From JBBSBY01 sp038250835 (GTDB taxonomy: Bacteria; Desulfobacterota; Desulfomonilia; Desulfomonilales; Desulfomonilaceae): 64,000 nt of DNA. The translations under genes were made by a program, and so were the position numbers. This document shows, piece by piece, positions 15,937-24,932 of the stretch. Every line of letters starts with the position of its first letter. Within the stretch, counting starts at the first letter, position 1. The DNA lies in NCBI GenBank assembly GCA_038250835.1, contig JBBSBY010000006.1, forward strand, positions 1-64,000, given 5' to 3'. Below the pieces are notes generated by a model. It did no database searches. It was given only the letters and a program-made list of their open reading frames with translations, and was not told the DNA's origin.

Positions 15937-17361
15937 TTACTTCGCTTTACCGCTGAATATGTGGATCGCTCGGCGCTCCACCTGTTCCGCAGCTTCCTCT
16001 ATGCTTTCCGGTAAAGTAGGGTGCGGATGAATGGTAAGCGCCAGATCATCTAGATGGGAAGCCGAAGCTACCGCAAGAGCCCCTTCAGAGATTAGATCGG
16101 AAGCGTGAGGTCCGACAATGTGAACGCCGAGCACTATACCGGTATCCGCATTGGAAACAATCTTGGAGAACCCAAGGTCTTCGTCCATCGTTAACGCCCG
16201 GCCTAGAGCTTTGAATGGGAACAAACCGGTCTTGACGTTTATCCCTGCCGCTTTGGCTTCCTGTTCCGACAATCCTACTGTGGCGATTTCGGGGTCGCTG
16301 AAGATTACCCCCGGTACTTGAACTCCTTCGTAAGCCGCCGGTTCGCCGGCTATAACTTCAGCCGCGATTTTCCCTTGGAAGGAAGCTTTATGGGCCAGCA
16401 TGTGCCCCTCTACGATATCTCCTATGGCGTAAATATTGGGATTTGACGTTTTCATCTTCGAATCCACGATAACGAATCCTCGTGAGTCAAGTTTCACTCC
16501 CGCTTTTTCCAGTCCGATACCGGCGGTGTTGGGTCTTCGACCGATACCAATCAATATTTTGTTTGCGGGGATGCTTTGCTCTCCACTTGCGTTCGTGAAC
16601 TTCACACTCGCCGAAGCGCCGTTACGTTCGATTGACGCGACCAGGGCGCCTAATTCAAGCTCGATTCCGAAAGACTTGAGCGCCTTTATCATCATGCGGC
16701 CTATATCCGCGTCAAGGAGCGGCAGTAATGATTTCTCGGCGTCAAGTATGGTGACGTGGGAACCCAACTTTGCGTAAAATGTTCCTATTTCCAAACCAAT
16801 TGCGCCGGCCCCGATGACTACGAGATTCTCGGGAATAGAATTAGGGTCTAAGGCGTCTTTGGAGTCAAGGATCAGCTCGCCGTCTCTGGGAAATCCCGGC
16901 AATCCTGCCGCCGAAGAGCCTACAGCGAGGATGCAGTTCTCGAACTCGAATCTATGATGACCTTCGGGGCCTTCAACGGTAAATGAAGTCTCACCGGTAA
17001 GCGTCGCAGTGCCTTGTACCACTTGCACTTTGTTCTGTGACAGGAGCGTGGAGACGCCGTTGCGCAGTTTTTCAACCACTTCGTTCTTCCAGGTCACCAG
17101 TTTCGGCAAATCGACCCTGACGTCGCTGACAATCAATCCTATTTTATCGGCCCGTTCAATTCTATTTTTAAGATCCGCCACATAAATTAACGCCTTTGAA
17201 GGTATACAACCCCAGTTCAAGCAAACGCCGCCAACATATTCTTGCTCTACAAGGGTTACTTCCAATCCCAATTGAGCCGCCCTAATCGCGGCAACGTATC
17301 CACCGGGGCCTCCTCCGAGCACCGCTAATTGCACACCTTGAGCGAAATCTCCGACAACCAT
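15937..17361 (-). CDS. lpdA: Dihydrolipoamide dehydrogenase (E3)
   Basis: 474 residues, full length. An FAD-binding GGGPGGYVAAIRAAQLG at about 16-32, the redox-active disulfide GGVCLNWGCIPSK (C-x4-C), the NAD-binding GAGAIGLEIG in the middle and the C-terminal His-Glu pair in HPHPTLPE are all present. The enzyme reoxidises dihydrolipoyl groups on E2 with NAD+. It is the last gene of a four-gene operon (E1 alpha, E1 beta, E2, E3), 17 bp after the E2 stop, so its main client is the complex encoded with it. Confidence 0.95.
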   Translation of the reverse strand: MVVGDFAQGVQLAVLGGGPGGYVAAIRAAQLGLEVTLVEQEYVGGVCLNWGCIPSKALIYVADLKNRIERADKIGLIVSDVRVDLPKLVTWKNEVVEKLRNGVSTLLSQNKVQVVQGTATLTGETSFTVEGPEGHHRFEFENCILAVGSSAAGLPGFPRDGELILDSKDALDPNSIPENLVVIGAGAIGLEIGTFYAKLGSHVTILDAEKSLLPLLDADIGRMMIKALKSFGIELELGALVASIERNGASASVKFTNASGEQSIPANKILIGIGRRPNTAGIGLEKAGVKLDSRGFVIVDSKMKTSNPNIYAIGDIVEGHMLAHKASFQGKIAAEVIAGEPAAYEGVQVPGVIFSDPEIATVGLSEQEAKAAGINVKTGLFPFKALGRALTMDEDLGFSKIVSNADTGIVLGVHIVGPHASDLISEGALAVASASHLDDLALTIHPHPTLPESIEEAAEQVERRAIHIFSGKAK

Positions 17362-17378
17362 GTAGATCCCTCCCCGAG

Positions 17379-18728
17379 TTAGCTCATATCAACGAGCATT
17401 CTCATGGGATCTTCGAGCAATCCCACAATGAAATTCATGAATTTTGCAGCGTCGGCCCCATCGAGCACCCTATGATCAAACGATAATGTCAACGGCATGA
17501 CCGTCCTTATTACCACTGCGCCGTCGTTAACAATGGGTTGAGGTTTGGCCCTCAATGTGCAAAGAATGGCCGCCTGGGGGTGCACAATGATAGGCGTGGC
17601 CCACTTCCCGCCGAGAGCCCCGACATTGGTAATAGTAAACGTGCCGCCGCGCATTTCTTCAATATCTATGGTCCGTTCACGCGCTCGTTTGCTTAAATCC
17701 ACCAGATCCGCCGCAATTTGAAGCACCGATTTTTTGTCGATATCTTTGATGACCGGGACCATCAGGCCCGCGTCGGTATCCGTCGCAAAGCCTAAATGGT
17801 AATAATCCTTGTACACAAGCTCACCGGTTTCTTCATCCAATGAGCAGTTTAAGGCTGGATACATTCTTAAAGCGGAAGCCGCCGCTTTAGCCACAAACGA
17901 TAATATGGTGAGCTTGGCGCCGCGTTTTTCGGCAAGAGGTTTCTTGCGTTTCAATACTTCTAAGAGTTCCGTTACATCGGCCTCATCGAAATGCGTTACA
18001 TGGGGAATTGTGGAAACGGATCTTACCATTACCTCTGCTGTCGCTTTGCGAATACCTTTCAAAGGTTCGCGCCTTGTCGGGCCGTATTTCTCAAAGTCAA
18101 AGCCTGCCGTGGCCGGAGCTTGAATGGCGGCCGCAGTCGGCGCTTTTGCAGCCGAAGGTTTGGGGGCTTTGGAAGCGCTTTGAATATCCTCGTCGGTGAT
18201 TCTACCGTGAGAGCCCGTTCCTTTCACTTTGCTTATGTCAACACCCAGTTCCCGGGCTAACTTTCTGGTGTGTGGTGTCGCAAGAATCTGGCCCGGGGTT
18301 TCTTTCTTTTTAGGTCCGGCTTCAGCGGTCTCCTCTATCGGAGGCGCCGGTTTGGTTGGCGGCTTTTTCTCTTTTGGTTCCGTTTCTTGGTCCGAGGCGG
18401 AAGGCGGCACAGGAGTTAACGGCTCGTGCCGCTCCTCTTCCTTAGTCTGTTCTCCGGAGGCTTTGGCGTCTTCAATCTTTTCGCCCGCGGCCTCAGTTTC
18501 GATAACCAATATCGGATCGCCGACAGCGACCGTGTCGCCGGGTTGATGCTTAAGTTCGGCAATCATTCCGGCCACCGGCGAAGGCAATTCAACAACGGCT
18601 TTGTCTGTTTCGATACGCACCACAGGTTGGTCGGCTTTCACTTGATCGCCGACTTGTACTAAATATTCAACGATTTCAGCTTCGGCAATTCCTTCTCCCA
18701 CATCAGGGAGTCTGAATACCTTTTTCAT
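17379..18728 (-). CDS. pdhC: 2-oxoacid dehydrogenase E2, dihydrolipoamide acyltransferase
   Basis: 449 residues. One N-terminal lipoyl domain (1-80) with the lipoylation lysine in ETDKAVVELPSP, an Ala/Pro/Glu-rich linker, a peripheral-subunit-binding domain (about 150-185, TPHTRKLARELG), a second flexible linker, and the catalytic domain ending with LSFDHRVLDGADAAKF, in which the H-x3-D-G motif is the active site. It transfers the acyl group from E1 to CoA. Its place between E1 beta and E3 supports pyruvate dehydrogenase, but a branched-chain or acetoin complex has the same architecture. Lipoate is probably supplied through the nearby lipB product. Confidence 0.9.
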   Translation of the reverse strand: MKKVFRLPDVGEGIAEAEIVEYLVQVGDQVKADQPVVRIETDKAVVELPSPVAGMIAELKHQPGDTVAVGDPILVIETEAAGEKIEDAKASGEQTKEEERHEPLTPVPPSASDQETEPKEKKPPTKPAPPIEETAEAGPKKKETPGQILATPHTRKLARELGVDISKVKGTGSHGRITDEDIQSASKAPKPSAAKAPTAAAIQAPATAGFDFEKYGPTRREPLKGIRKATAEVMVRSVSTIPHVTHFDEADVTELLEVLKRKKPLAEKRGAKLTILSFVAKAAASALRMYPALNCSLDEETGELVYKDYYHLGFATDTDAGLMVPVIKDIDKKSVLQIAADLVDLSKRARERTIDIEEMRGGTFTITNVGALGGKWATPIIVHPQAAILCTLRAKPQPIVNDGAVVIRTVMPLTLSFDHRVLDGADAAKFMNFIVGLLEDPMRMLVDMS

Positions 18729-18753
18729 ATCGGGTATCCTCCTGTATCAATTA

Positions 18754-19731
18754 TCAAAACTCCATGGTGGAATGAATTGCCCGAACCACTCTTTCCGTAT
18801 CAGGATAATTGTATTCTTCGAGCTTGGATAGGGGCGCGGTTATGTCGTAGCTTGTCACGCGTTTTATTGGAGCCAGCAAGTGTAGCAGGCTTCGCTCGGC
18901 AATCTGAGCCGCTATTTCAGCGCCAACGCCAAAAGATCTCGACGCTTCGTGCACGATTACAGCCCGGCCTGTATTGTTGACTGATGTGGTGATTGCGTCG
19001 ATATCAAACGGCCACACGGTCCGTAAATCAATAATCTCCGCGCTCACGCCTTCGTTTTCCACGTGCTGCGCGGCCTTTTCGCACACTGATACCATGCCGC
19101 CATAGGTTATCAAAGTAACGTCCGTTCCTTCCCGAACCACTCTAGCTTCACTGAGAGGAATTCTGTAATCGCCTTCGGGGACTTCCTCCTTAAAGAGGCG
19201 ATATAGTCTTTTCGGCTCTAAGAATATGACCGTGTCGGGATCTTCGACGGCTGATGTGAGAAGCCCTTTAGCGTCTGAAGGTGTCGACGGAATGACAACT
19301 TTGAGTCCCGGTAAGTGGCTAAATAGAACTTCAGGGGCGTCGGAATGATGCTCGAGAGCCCGAACTCCCGCGCCGTAGGGGGCCCTCAGAACCATTGGAA
19401 CTCCGAAAAAGCCCTGGGATCTCTTTCGCATCCTTGAAGCATGGCTGTAAAGTTGGTCATATGCTTTGAACATGAATCCTTCAAACTGGATTTCAGGTAT
19501 TGGTCGCAATCCGTAAATTGCCATGCCTATAGACATACCGACTATGCAACTCTCGGCCAAAGGAGTATCGACAACTCGATCTTTGCCGAATTTTTCAATT
19601 AAACCGACCGTGGCTCTGAACACACCTCCGTCAACTCCCACATCTTCACCCAGGACAACAACTCGGTCGTCTTTGGCCATGAGTTCATGCAAAGTCGCGT
19701 TTATCGCTTCAATCATAGATTGTCTAGCCAT
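18754..19731 (-). CDS. pdhB: Pyruvate (2-oxoacid) dehydrogenase E1, beta subunit
   Basis: 325 residues, typical for the beta chain of heterotetrameric E1. Conserved segments include VVVLGEDVGVDGGVFRATVG near the N-terminus, GFMFKAYDQL, the RAPYGAGVRALEHHSDAPE region, and YDITAPLSKLEEYNYPD at the end. The beta chain completes the thiamine diphosphate site with E1 alpha. Its ATG lies 3 nt after the E1 alpha stop, so the two are tightly coupled. Confidence 0.92.
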   Translation of the reverse strand: MARQSMIEAINATLHELMAKDDRVVVLGEDVGVDGGVFRATVGLIEKFGKDRVVDTPLAESCIVGMSIGMAIYGLRPIPEIQFEGFMFKAYDQLYSHASRMRKRSQGFFGVPMVLRAPYGAGVRALEHHSDAPEVLFSHLPGLKVVIPSTPSDAKGLLTSAVEDPDTVIFLEPKRLYRLFKEEVPEGDYRIPLSEARVVREGTDVTLITYGGMVSVCEKAAQHVENEGVSAEIIDLRTVWPFDIDAITTSVNNTGRAVIVHEASRSFGVGAEIAAQIAERSLLHLLAPIKRVTSYDITAPLSKLEEYNYPDTERVVRAIHSTMEF

Positions 19732-19734
19732 AGA

Positions 19735-20796
19735 TCACCTCGCTGGATTTCCTGAAAGCTTGCGGAGATGTTCTTTTTGTTCCTTCAAATGCCAGGGCAT
19801 TTCGGCGTACACAAAATTGAACATATCCTCGGGATTTGGATCGGATACCGCTTCATAGTCCTGAACCGATTTTTCAACCTTTGCGGAGAGTTCAGACATC
19901 AGATCCGCGTCTTTGTCCTCGTCCCAGCCTTTTTTGGCGATAAGGAACTTTTTCATTCTGTCGATAGGATCTTTAGCTCGCCAGGGATTAACCATATCTT
20001 CGGTTCGATATCTGCCGGCGTCGTCGGAAGTGGTATGATCATCCAATCTGTAAGTTACCAGCTCGACAAGTGAGGCTGAAAACTCATCCCTGGCCCTGGC
20101 GAGCATCTTTTTCAAAGTGAGATACACCGCAAAGACGTCATTGCCGTCGACTCTCACGCCTTCAATACCGTAAGCCTCGGCCTTCATCGCAATCGTCTCA
20201 GACGCCGTTTGTTGAGCAATGGGCACGGAAATAGCCCAATGATTGTTTTGGATTACGAACACAACGGGCAGTTTAAAAACGCCCGCGAAGTTCAAGCTTT
20301 CATGAAAATCACCCTGAGAGGTGGAGCCGTCCCCGGAACTAGACATCACGGCCAGCTTGTCTTTCTTAAACTTGGCGGCGTAGGCGATGCCCACGGCGTG
20401 GCAAAGGTGAGATCCAACGGTGATACATACCGGCAAGTCGCGAGACCCTTCAGGCGGCCTGGCGCCACGCTCATCACCGCCCCAATATTGAAACAACATC
20501 ACGGGGTCGACGCCCCTGGCAAACATTGCTCCGAATTCTCGAAATGCCGGAGCAAACCAATCCTCCGGGTTCAAGGCCATGCCCATCCCGACATTGGACG
20601 CTTCTTGTCCACGCACAGAGGCGATGGTTCCCAGGCGGCCTTGCCTTTGCAGACTCAAGGCTTTGCTGTTCCACAATTTCGTAAAATTCATCAGCCTGTA
20701 CATTTCCATAATTGTATCGTCAGGAATGTCCTTGACGGCTGATTCATCCACATTTCCTTCAGGGTCCATGAATTGAATTAAATCTTCATTGCTCAT
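19735..20796 (-). CDS. pdhA: Pyruvate (2-oxoacid) dehydrogenase E1, alpha subunit
   Basis: 353 residues. The thiamine diphosphate/Mg2+ motif is GDGSTSQGDFHESLNFA, ending in the usual NN (QNNHWAIS). The phosphorylation-loop-like segment YRLDDHTTSDDAGRY is also present. It decarboxylates the 2-oxoacid and passes the acyl group to lipoyl-E2. First gene of the operon, so the promoter is expected in the 150 bp upstream, before lipB. The split alpha/beta E1 differs from the single-chain AceE of enterobacteria. Substrate (pyruvate versus branched-chain) is inferred from operon completeness only. Confidence 0.9.
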   Translation of the reverse strand: MSNEDLIQFMDPEGNVDESAVKDIPDDTIMEMYRLMNFTKLWNSKALSLQRQGRLGTIASVRGQEASNVGMGMALNPEDWFAPAFREFGAMFARGVDPVMLFQYWGGDERGARPPEGSRDLPVCITVGSHLCHAVGIAYAAKFKKDKLAVMSSSGDGSTSQGDFHESLNFAGVFKLPVVFVIQNNHWAISVPIAQQTASETIAMKAEAYGIEGVRVDGNDVFAVYLTLKKMLARARDEFSASLVELVTYRLDDHTTSDDAGRYRTEDMVNPWRAKDPIDRMKKFLIAKKGWDEDKDADLMSELSAKVEKSVQDYEAVSDPNPEDMFNFVYAEMPWHLKEQKEHLRKLSGNPAR

Positions 20797-20946
20797 GATG
20801 ATTCTTCCTATTGCGAAGATTTCAAGCTGAGATCTTATTACTGTTCTTTATCATTAACATCGCCGCCGGCGATTAATTCCGCTATTTAGCTTGACGGCTA
20901 AAAGGGCCGGGCCGTTAAAGAACATTGTAGTCACGAATACGGCTGA

Positions 20947-21699
20947 TTACCAATTTCCGATACTGAGAATAGGTTCATTTGAACCGCAATTTTCCATCAC
21001 CGGACATTTTCGCCTGATGGGCTCACGCTCGAATACTTGAGCAAAGTTCTCGCAGATCGCCTGAATTACTTGTTCCCGAGACGGCGCAGTTCCAAGAACT
21101 TCTTCCAAAGTGGTTAGGCATGCGCCTTCAATACCGCAAGGACGCACATATTTGGATTGGCTGAAATCCCCCTGAACATTGACGGCAAATCCGAAGCTCG
21201 TTACCCATCTGCTCACCTTGATTCCCATTGACATGATCTTGCGGGATCCCAGCCATAGGCCGATGTGGGCTGCCGTATCCCTACGGCGGCTCACATCTAA
21301 GCCAAATGAACGAAAAGTCAGTATCCCGACTTGTTCCAGCTTTTCCATATGCTTTGAAATGTTGCGAGCATTCTGATCAAGAAGCATGATTGGACAGCAA
21401 ACAATTTGACCCGGCCAATGATAGGTTATTCCGCCTCCGCGAATACATCCGGTGAATTCAATTCCCTGGGCCCTCAATTCTTCCCGCGTGACCAACAAGT
21501 CTTTTGGAATTGAGCTATTGCGGTCCTTGAGTCCTACCGTGACGGTCTTTGGGTGAGTGACGAATAGAAGTATATCCGCAATCAGATCTTCGGCGCGTAA
21601 ATCGGCAATCTGAGTCATGAATTCCTCGGTGTGACCGACGCCGGCGACCCCGAGATCCATAACGTATACCTTATTTGATAATAGGCCGGTTTGGGACAC
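20947..21699 (-). CDS. lipB: Octanoyl-[ACP]:protein N-octanoyltransferase LipB
   Basis: About 250 residues from the GTG at 21699, chosen because GGAGG lies 10 nt upstream and the family's N-terminal strand (VYVMDLG) begins shortly after; an ATG at 21783 would extend it by 28 residues without a ribosome site. Landmarks are RGGGITYHWPGQIV, the catalytic lysine in RKIMSMGIKVSRWVTS, GFAVNV, and the catalytic cysteine in RPCGIEGACL. LipB moves octanoate from acyl-carrier protein to lipoyl domains such as that of the E2 encoded about 2.2 kb downstream on the same strand. No lipA is visible in the window. Confidence 0.9.
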   Translation of the reverse strand: MSQTGLLSNKVYVMDLGVAGVGHTEEFMTQIADLRAEDLIADILLFVTHPKTVTVGLKDRNSSIPKDLLVTREELRAQGIEFTGCIRGGGITYHWPGQIVCCPIMLLDQNARNISKHMEKLEQVGILTFRSFGLDVSRRRDTAAHIGLWLGSRKIMSMGIKVSRWVTSFGFAVNVQGDFSQSKYVRPCGIEGACLTTLEEVLGTAPSREQVIQAICENFAQVFEREPIRRKCPVMENCGSNEPILSIGNW

Positions 21700-21824
21700 G
21701 AGGTTACAGCCTCCGGCTAATGTACGATTACTAATGGATTTCGGCGGCATGGACGGAATAGCAATGCAGCCGTAACGATCCATTCTGTTTAATATCTAAG
21801 GAGTTAAAAGCCCCTACTCTGAAC

Positions 21825-22493
21825 CTACCTTGCGATCATTACCCTGACCATATCCGCTGAGTTTTCAAGGTGGTCCGCTATGTCCCCGGTGGTTTCCACA
21901 AGACGCACCATAATGAAGAATGTCTTGGAGGGCATTTCATCCAGGGCGCAAAGCCTTATCAGCATTGTCTTTTCAAGGTCGTCGGATTCACGTTCCCTGA
22001 ATCGTATTTCCCTGATTACTTCTTTGACGGCGTCACGGTCCTGTTCCATTCGATTAATAAAGTAGGTGTGAGCTCGACGAGTCATTTCCGGTAGGAACCC
22101 GACATAATCGTTCACCTGCTTTGCCAACAGAATGTAATCTTTTTGTATTTCTTCAGGTAGATCAAGCTGATAATAGGACATCCAGTAAAGGCAGTTCTTA
22201 ATGCCGTCAACGACTTTATCGGCTTCCCGTAAAAAGTTGAAAAAAACCGATTTATCAAACGGCAGAAGAATGGACGCCGGCAAATGCGCCCTTATGTTGC
22301 GCTTCATTTTGTCGGCTTCATTTTCGATCTCCCTTATATCTTCTTTAAGGAGTTCGAATTTATCTCTATCGCCGGCAAAATAAGCCTTAACGGCCTCAGC
22401 GAAAATAGGTCCGCATTGCGATACTTTATCAGCATGTTTGATCGTTCCTTCCAAAGGAGAGCGACGAAAAAGGTTACTCAATACAAGACGCAT
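21825..22493 (-). CDS. DUF47/PhoU-like protein, partner of Pit
   Basis: 222 residues, almost entirely helical, matching the DUF47 (TIGR00153) family distantly related to PhoU. It starts with the typical RRSPLEGTIKHADKV and has acidic repeats such as DKFELLKEDIREIENEADK and ESDDLEKTM that bind metals in this fold. Genes of this family sit beside pit phosphate transporters, as here (21 bp after the pit stop), and probably modulate transport. Cytoplasmic. Confidence 0.88.
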   Translation of the reverse strand: MRLVLSNLFRRSPLEGTIKHADKVSQCGPIFAEAVKAYFAGDRDKFELLKEDIREIENEADKMKRNIRAHLPASILLPFDKSVFFNFLREADKVVDGIKNCLYWMSYYQLDLPEEIQKDYILLAKQVNDYVGFLPEMTRRAHTYFINRMEQDRDAVKEVIREIRFRERESDDLEKTMLIRLCALDEMPSKTFFIMVRLVETTGDIADHLENSADMVRVMIAR

Positions 22494-22514
22494 AGCGCAC
22501 CTTCCTGTTAGCCG

Positions 22515-23747
22515 TTATGTAAGGCAAATCAATACGATATAAATCAGCGCCGATGTCAGCGCCGCGACGGGAACGGTGATAACCCAATACACCATGATCC
22601 TCGCCAGAGTTCCCAAATCAAGTAGACCTTGAAGCCCGCGGGCTAACCCAACACCCACAAAAGCTCCCACGGCGGCGTGAGTAGTTGAGACCGGCAGGCC
22701 CATCATGGTCGCTATCAATATGACGGTTGCCGCTGAAAATTCTACCGTGAATCCTCTTACGCTAGTGAGTTCCGTAATCTTTGACCCCATGGTCTCTATG
22801 ACTCTGTACCCCCAGGTGAGAATCCCCACGGCTATCATGGCGCCGCCAAAGGCCAATAAAAGCTGGGGAACAGGAGTCACGCCCGACATAGATCCCGTCG
22901 AATATATTTGGTAAATACCGGCCAACGGCCCCATGGCGTTTGCGACGTCGTTCGCCCCTGTGCCGAAAGCCACATAGCATGAAGTCATTACTTGTAGATA
23001 CTTGAAAATTTGCTCGGCGACGGTGAGTTCCCCGCGCTCGAATTTGTGTCTCAGGATCATGGCGGCTACGATTCCACTGATTGCCGCAGCGGCCAAGGGA
23101 ATTAGAAAAAGCACCGGCCCTTCAATATTCAATTTTGATGCCAGAGGTGTTTCCAAAAACAAAGACAAAGTCACCATAAAAAAAGTGATAGCGACTAAAA
23201 AGGGACTTGTGTAAACGGCCCCGACAGCCGTATCAAATTTAGCTAATATATTCTTTTCTATGAACCTAAAAATGAAAAATGCCGCTATTCCGCTGAAAAC
23301 AGGTGAAAGAATCCAAGAAGAAATTATGAAAGCCACCGCACCCCAATGAACTATACCTGGGCCACCGGCAACCAGGCCCACTCCAATCATCGCCCCTACC
23401 AACGAGTGTGTGGTTGATACCGGCAAATTTCTGAACGTGCTGATACACACCCAAATTGACGCGGCAAATAGAGCGGAAAGCAATCCAAGCCAAAGCAAGC
23501 GGGGGCTTCCTATGGCGGCAGGGTTAATTATTCCTTTTAATATGGTTTTTGAGACATGGGAGCCTACGAATGTGGCGCCGACAAATGTCAATATAGTGGC
23601 CAGGAAAAGAGCTTGTCTGAGCGTTATTACTTTGGCGCCCACAGCGGAAGCCATGGCGTTCGCGCAGTCATTCGCGCCTATGTTCCAGGCCATATACGTG
23701 CCGGCGATCACGCTGAGAATCAGCAATGTAGATTGGCCGTCCACCAT
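22515..23747 (-). CDS. pit: Low-affinity inorganic phosphate transporter, PiT family
   Basis: 410 residues from the ATG at 23747, which has GGAG 5 nt upstream; a TTG 18 nt earlier is less likely. About ten membrane helices with the family's two repeated signatures: GANDCANAMASAVG near the N-terminus and GANDVANAMGPLAG in the second half, plus two copies of LPVSTTH. The protein carries phosphate, often as a metal-phosphate complex, across the inner membrane with H+ or Na+. It is the first gene of a two-gene operon with the DUF47 protein. Confidence 0.93.
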   Translation of the reverse strand: MVDGQSTLLILSVIAGTYMAWNIGANDCANAMASAVGAKVITLRQALFLATILTFVGATFVGSHVSKTILKGIINPAAIGSPRLLWLGLLSALFAASIWVCISTFRNLPVSTTHSLVGAMIGVGLVAGGPGIVHWGAVAFIISSWILSPVFSGIAAFFIFRFIEKNILAKFDTAVGAVYTSPFLVAITFFMVTLSLFLETPLASKLNIEGPVLFLIPLAAAAISGIVAAMILRHKFERGELTVAEQIFKYLQVMTSCYVAFGTGANDVANAMGPLAGIYQIYSTGSMSGVTPVPQLLLAFGGAMIAVGILTWGYRVIETMGSKITELTSVRGFTVEFSAATVILIATMMGLPVSTTHAAVGAFVGVGLARGLQGLLDLGTLARIMVYWVITVPVAALTSALIYIVLICLT

Positions 23748-24012
23748 ACATACTCCGAAACACAATTGCTCAAAAAAGGTGATGTGCGGATTTGTATAAC
23801 AAATAGACGGCTGAATTACCAGTTTGACTTTGGGAAAAGAACTTAACGCGGAACCAAGTGTCTATAACCAAAGGTGAAATAAGATGGTATATCGCCGCAG
23901 TTTCATAAGCGTCATACTCGGCAATTTTAAAGTTGATCGGTTCCAAACCAAATTTCTAGTAAGAAAAAGACCAACTTTACAAAATTGAGATTAAAAAGGG
24001 AGATAATTACAA

Positions 24013-24453
24013 ATGTCGGACGAAATGTTTCCTTGGAGGAGAAAAGAATGGTTAGAATTGCGCAAAGATTTCGATGGCCTGGTGGCACGAGTCTTTGGAG
24101 AAGAAGCAAAAAAGGATTTGATGACGTTTTCGCCGGCCATTGATGTGACCGAGACTGATAATGACGTTATTGTCAAAGCTGAGATTCCCGGTATGGTCAA
24201 GAGTGATCTCGATGTTACTCTGACCGGCGACGTGTTGACAATCAAGGGCGAGAAGCGGGAAGAAAAGGAAGAAAATACAGCGGATCGCCACACTATTGAA
24301 CGAAGATTCGGCAGCTTCACGCGTTCCGTTACGTTGCCTCGCAAAGTGCAAGGAGACAAAATCCAAGCAAAATATGAAAACGGGGTTCTAAATCTGACGA
24401 TGCCAAAGATCGAATCCGAACTGGATTCATCCAGGAAGATCAGTGTCGAGTAG
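24013..24453 (+). CDS. Hsp20/alpha-crystallin small heat shock protein
   Basis: 146 residues, ribosome site GGGAG 10 nt before the ATG. The alpha-crystallin domain runs from about residue 37 (SPAIDVTETDNDVIVKAEIP) to the end, with the conserved AKYENGVLNLTMPK and a short C-terminal tail lacking a clear I-x-I motif (RKISVE is closest). It should form oligomers that hold unfolding proteins. I saw no CIRCE element or obvious thermometer hairpin in the 247-bp gap to the divergent pit gene. Confidence 0.93.
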   Translation: MSDEMFPWRRKEWLELRKDFDGLVARVFGEEAKKDLMTFSPAIDVTETDNDVIVKAEIPGMVKSDLDVTLTGDVLTIKGEKREEKEENTADRHTIERRFGSFTRSVTLPRKVQGDKIQAKYENGVLNLTMPKIESELDSSRKISVE

Positions 24454-24464
24454 AAATCCTTACG

Positions 24465-24480
24465 CCGCCCTTCGGGGCGG
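24465..24480 (+). terminator. UUCG-capped hairpin after hsp20
   Basis: CCGCCC-TTCG-GGGCGG, a perfect 6-bp stem with the very stable TTCG tetraloop, 11 nt after the hsp20 stop. The following bases (TGTCAGTTT) are only moderately T-rich. Confidence 0.65.
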
Positions 24481-24513
24481 TGTCAGTTTGCAATTAGGAG
24501 CTAAAGGAATTAA

Positions 24514-24900
24514 GTGAAATTTATGCCATGTCCATCCTGCGGTCATTCTGAGATGGAAGAAAAAGTTATCGATAAAACTATTTCGTACGGCGATTGCTCA
24601 GCGACTCTTTCCGGTATGAAGGGACATTTTGTCCGGAATGTGGCGACGGTGTATGGGATACGCGGAGCTATAAACGGTTTACTAAAGCTCAGGCGGTTAT
24701 TTGTAGCTCAGGTGAGAAATACCGTCGGCGCCGACATACCAAATTCCCCCTTATCTGGAGGACTTTAACCTTATTTTTGATAATTCCAATCGTTCGTTAC
24801 GGTGCCAATGGGGAGCCCCGTCTTTTCTTTCTCCTGTGGATACCGTACACGCCGACTAACCGTGCGCCGCGCTTTATTCCCGGCTACCGGCTTTCACCGG
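24514..24900 (+). pseudogene. Decayed MqsA/YgiT-type antitoxin gene
   Basis: Starting at a GTG behind an AGGAG, the first frame encodes MPCPSCGHSEMEEK, the first zinc knuckle of MqsA-family antitoxins. About 100 bp later the second knuckle, YEGTFCPECGDGVWD, is in another frame (with its own stretch from 24594). Further on, AQVRNTVGADI in the first frame and IVRYGANGEP in the second resemble the linker and the helix-turn-helix region (family: ...FSRYEKG...). The order matches MqsA but the parts alternate between frames, so the gene has at least two frameshifts and is not functional as read. No mqsR-like toxin gene precedes it. Sequencing error could explain one shift but hardly all. Confidence 0.55.
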
Positions 24901-24932
24901 TATGACGTGGTTCACGGCTCTCGCTACTTACT

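Noticed and set aside
20209..20742. 177-codon plus-strand frame inside pdhA
   Set aside because: Antisense shadow of the thiamine diphosphate domain; no protein family resemblance.
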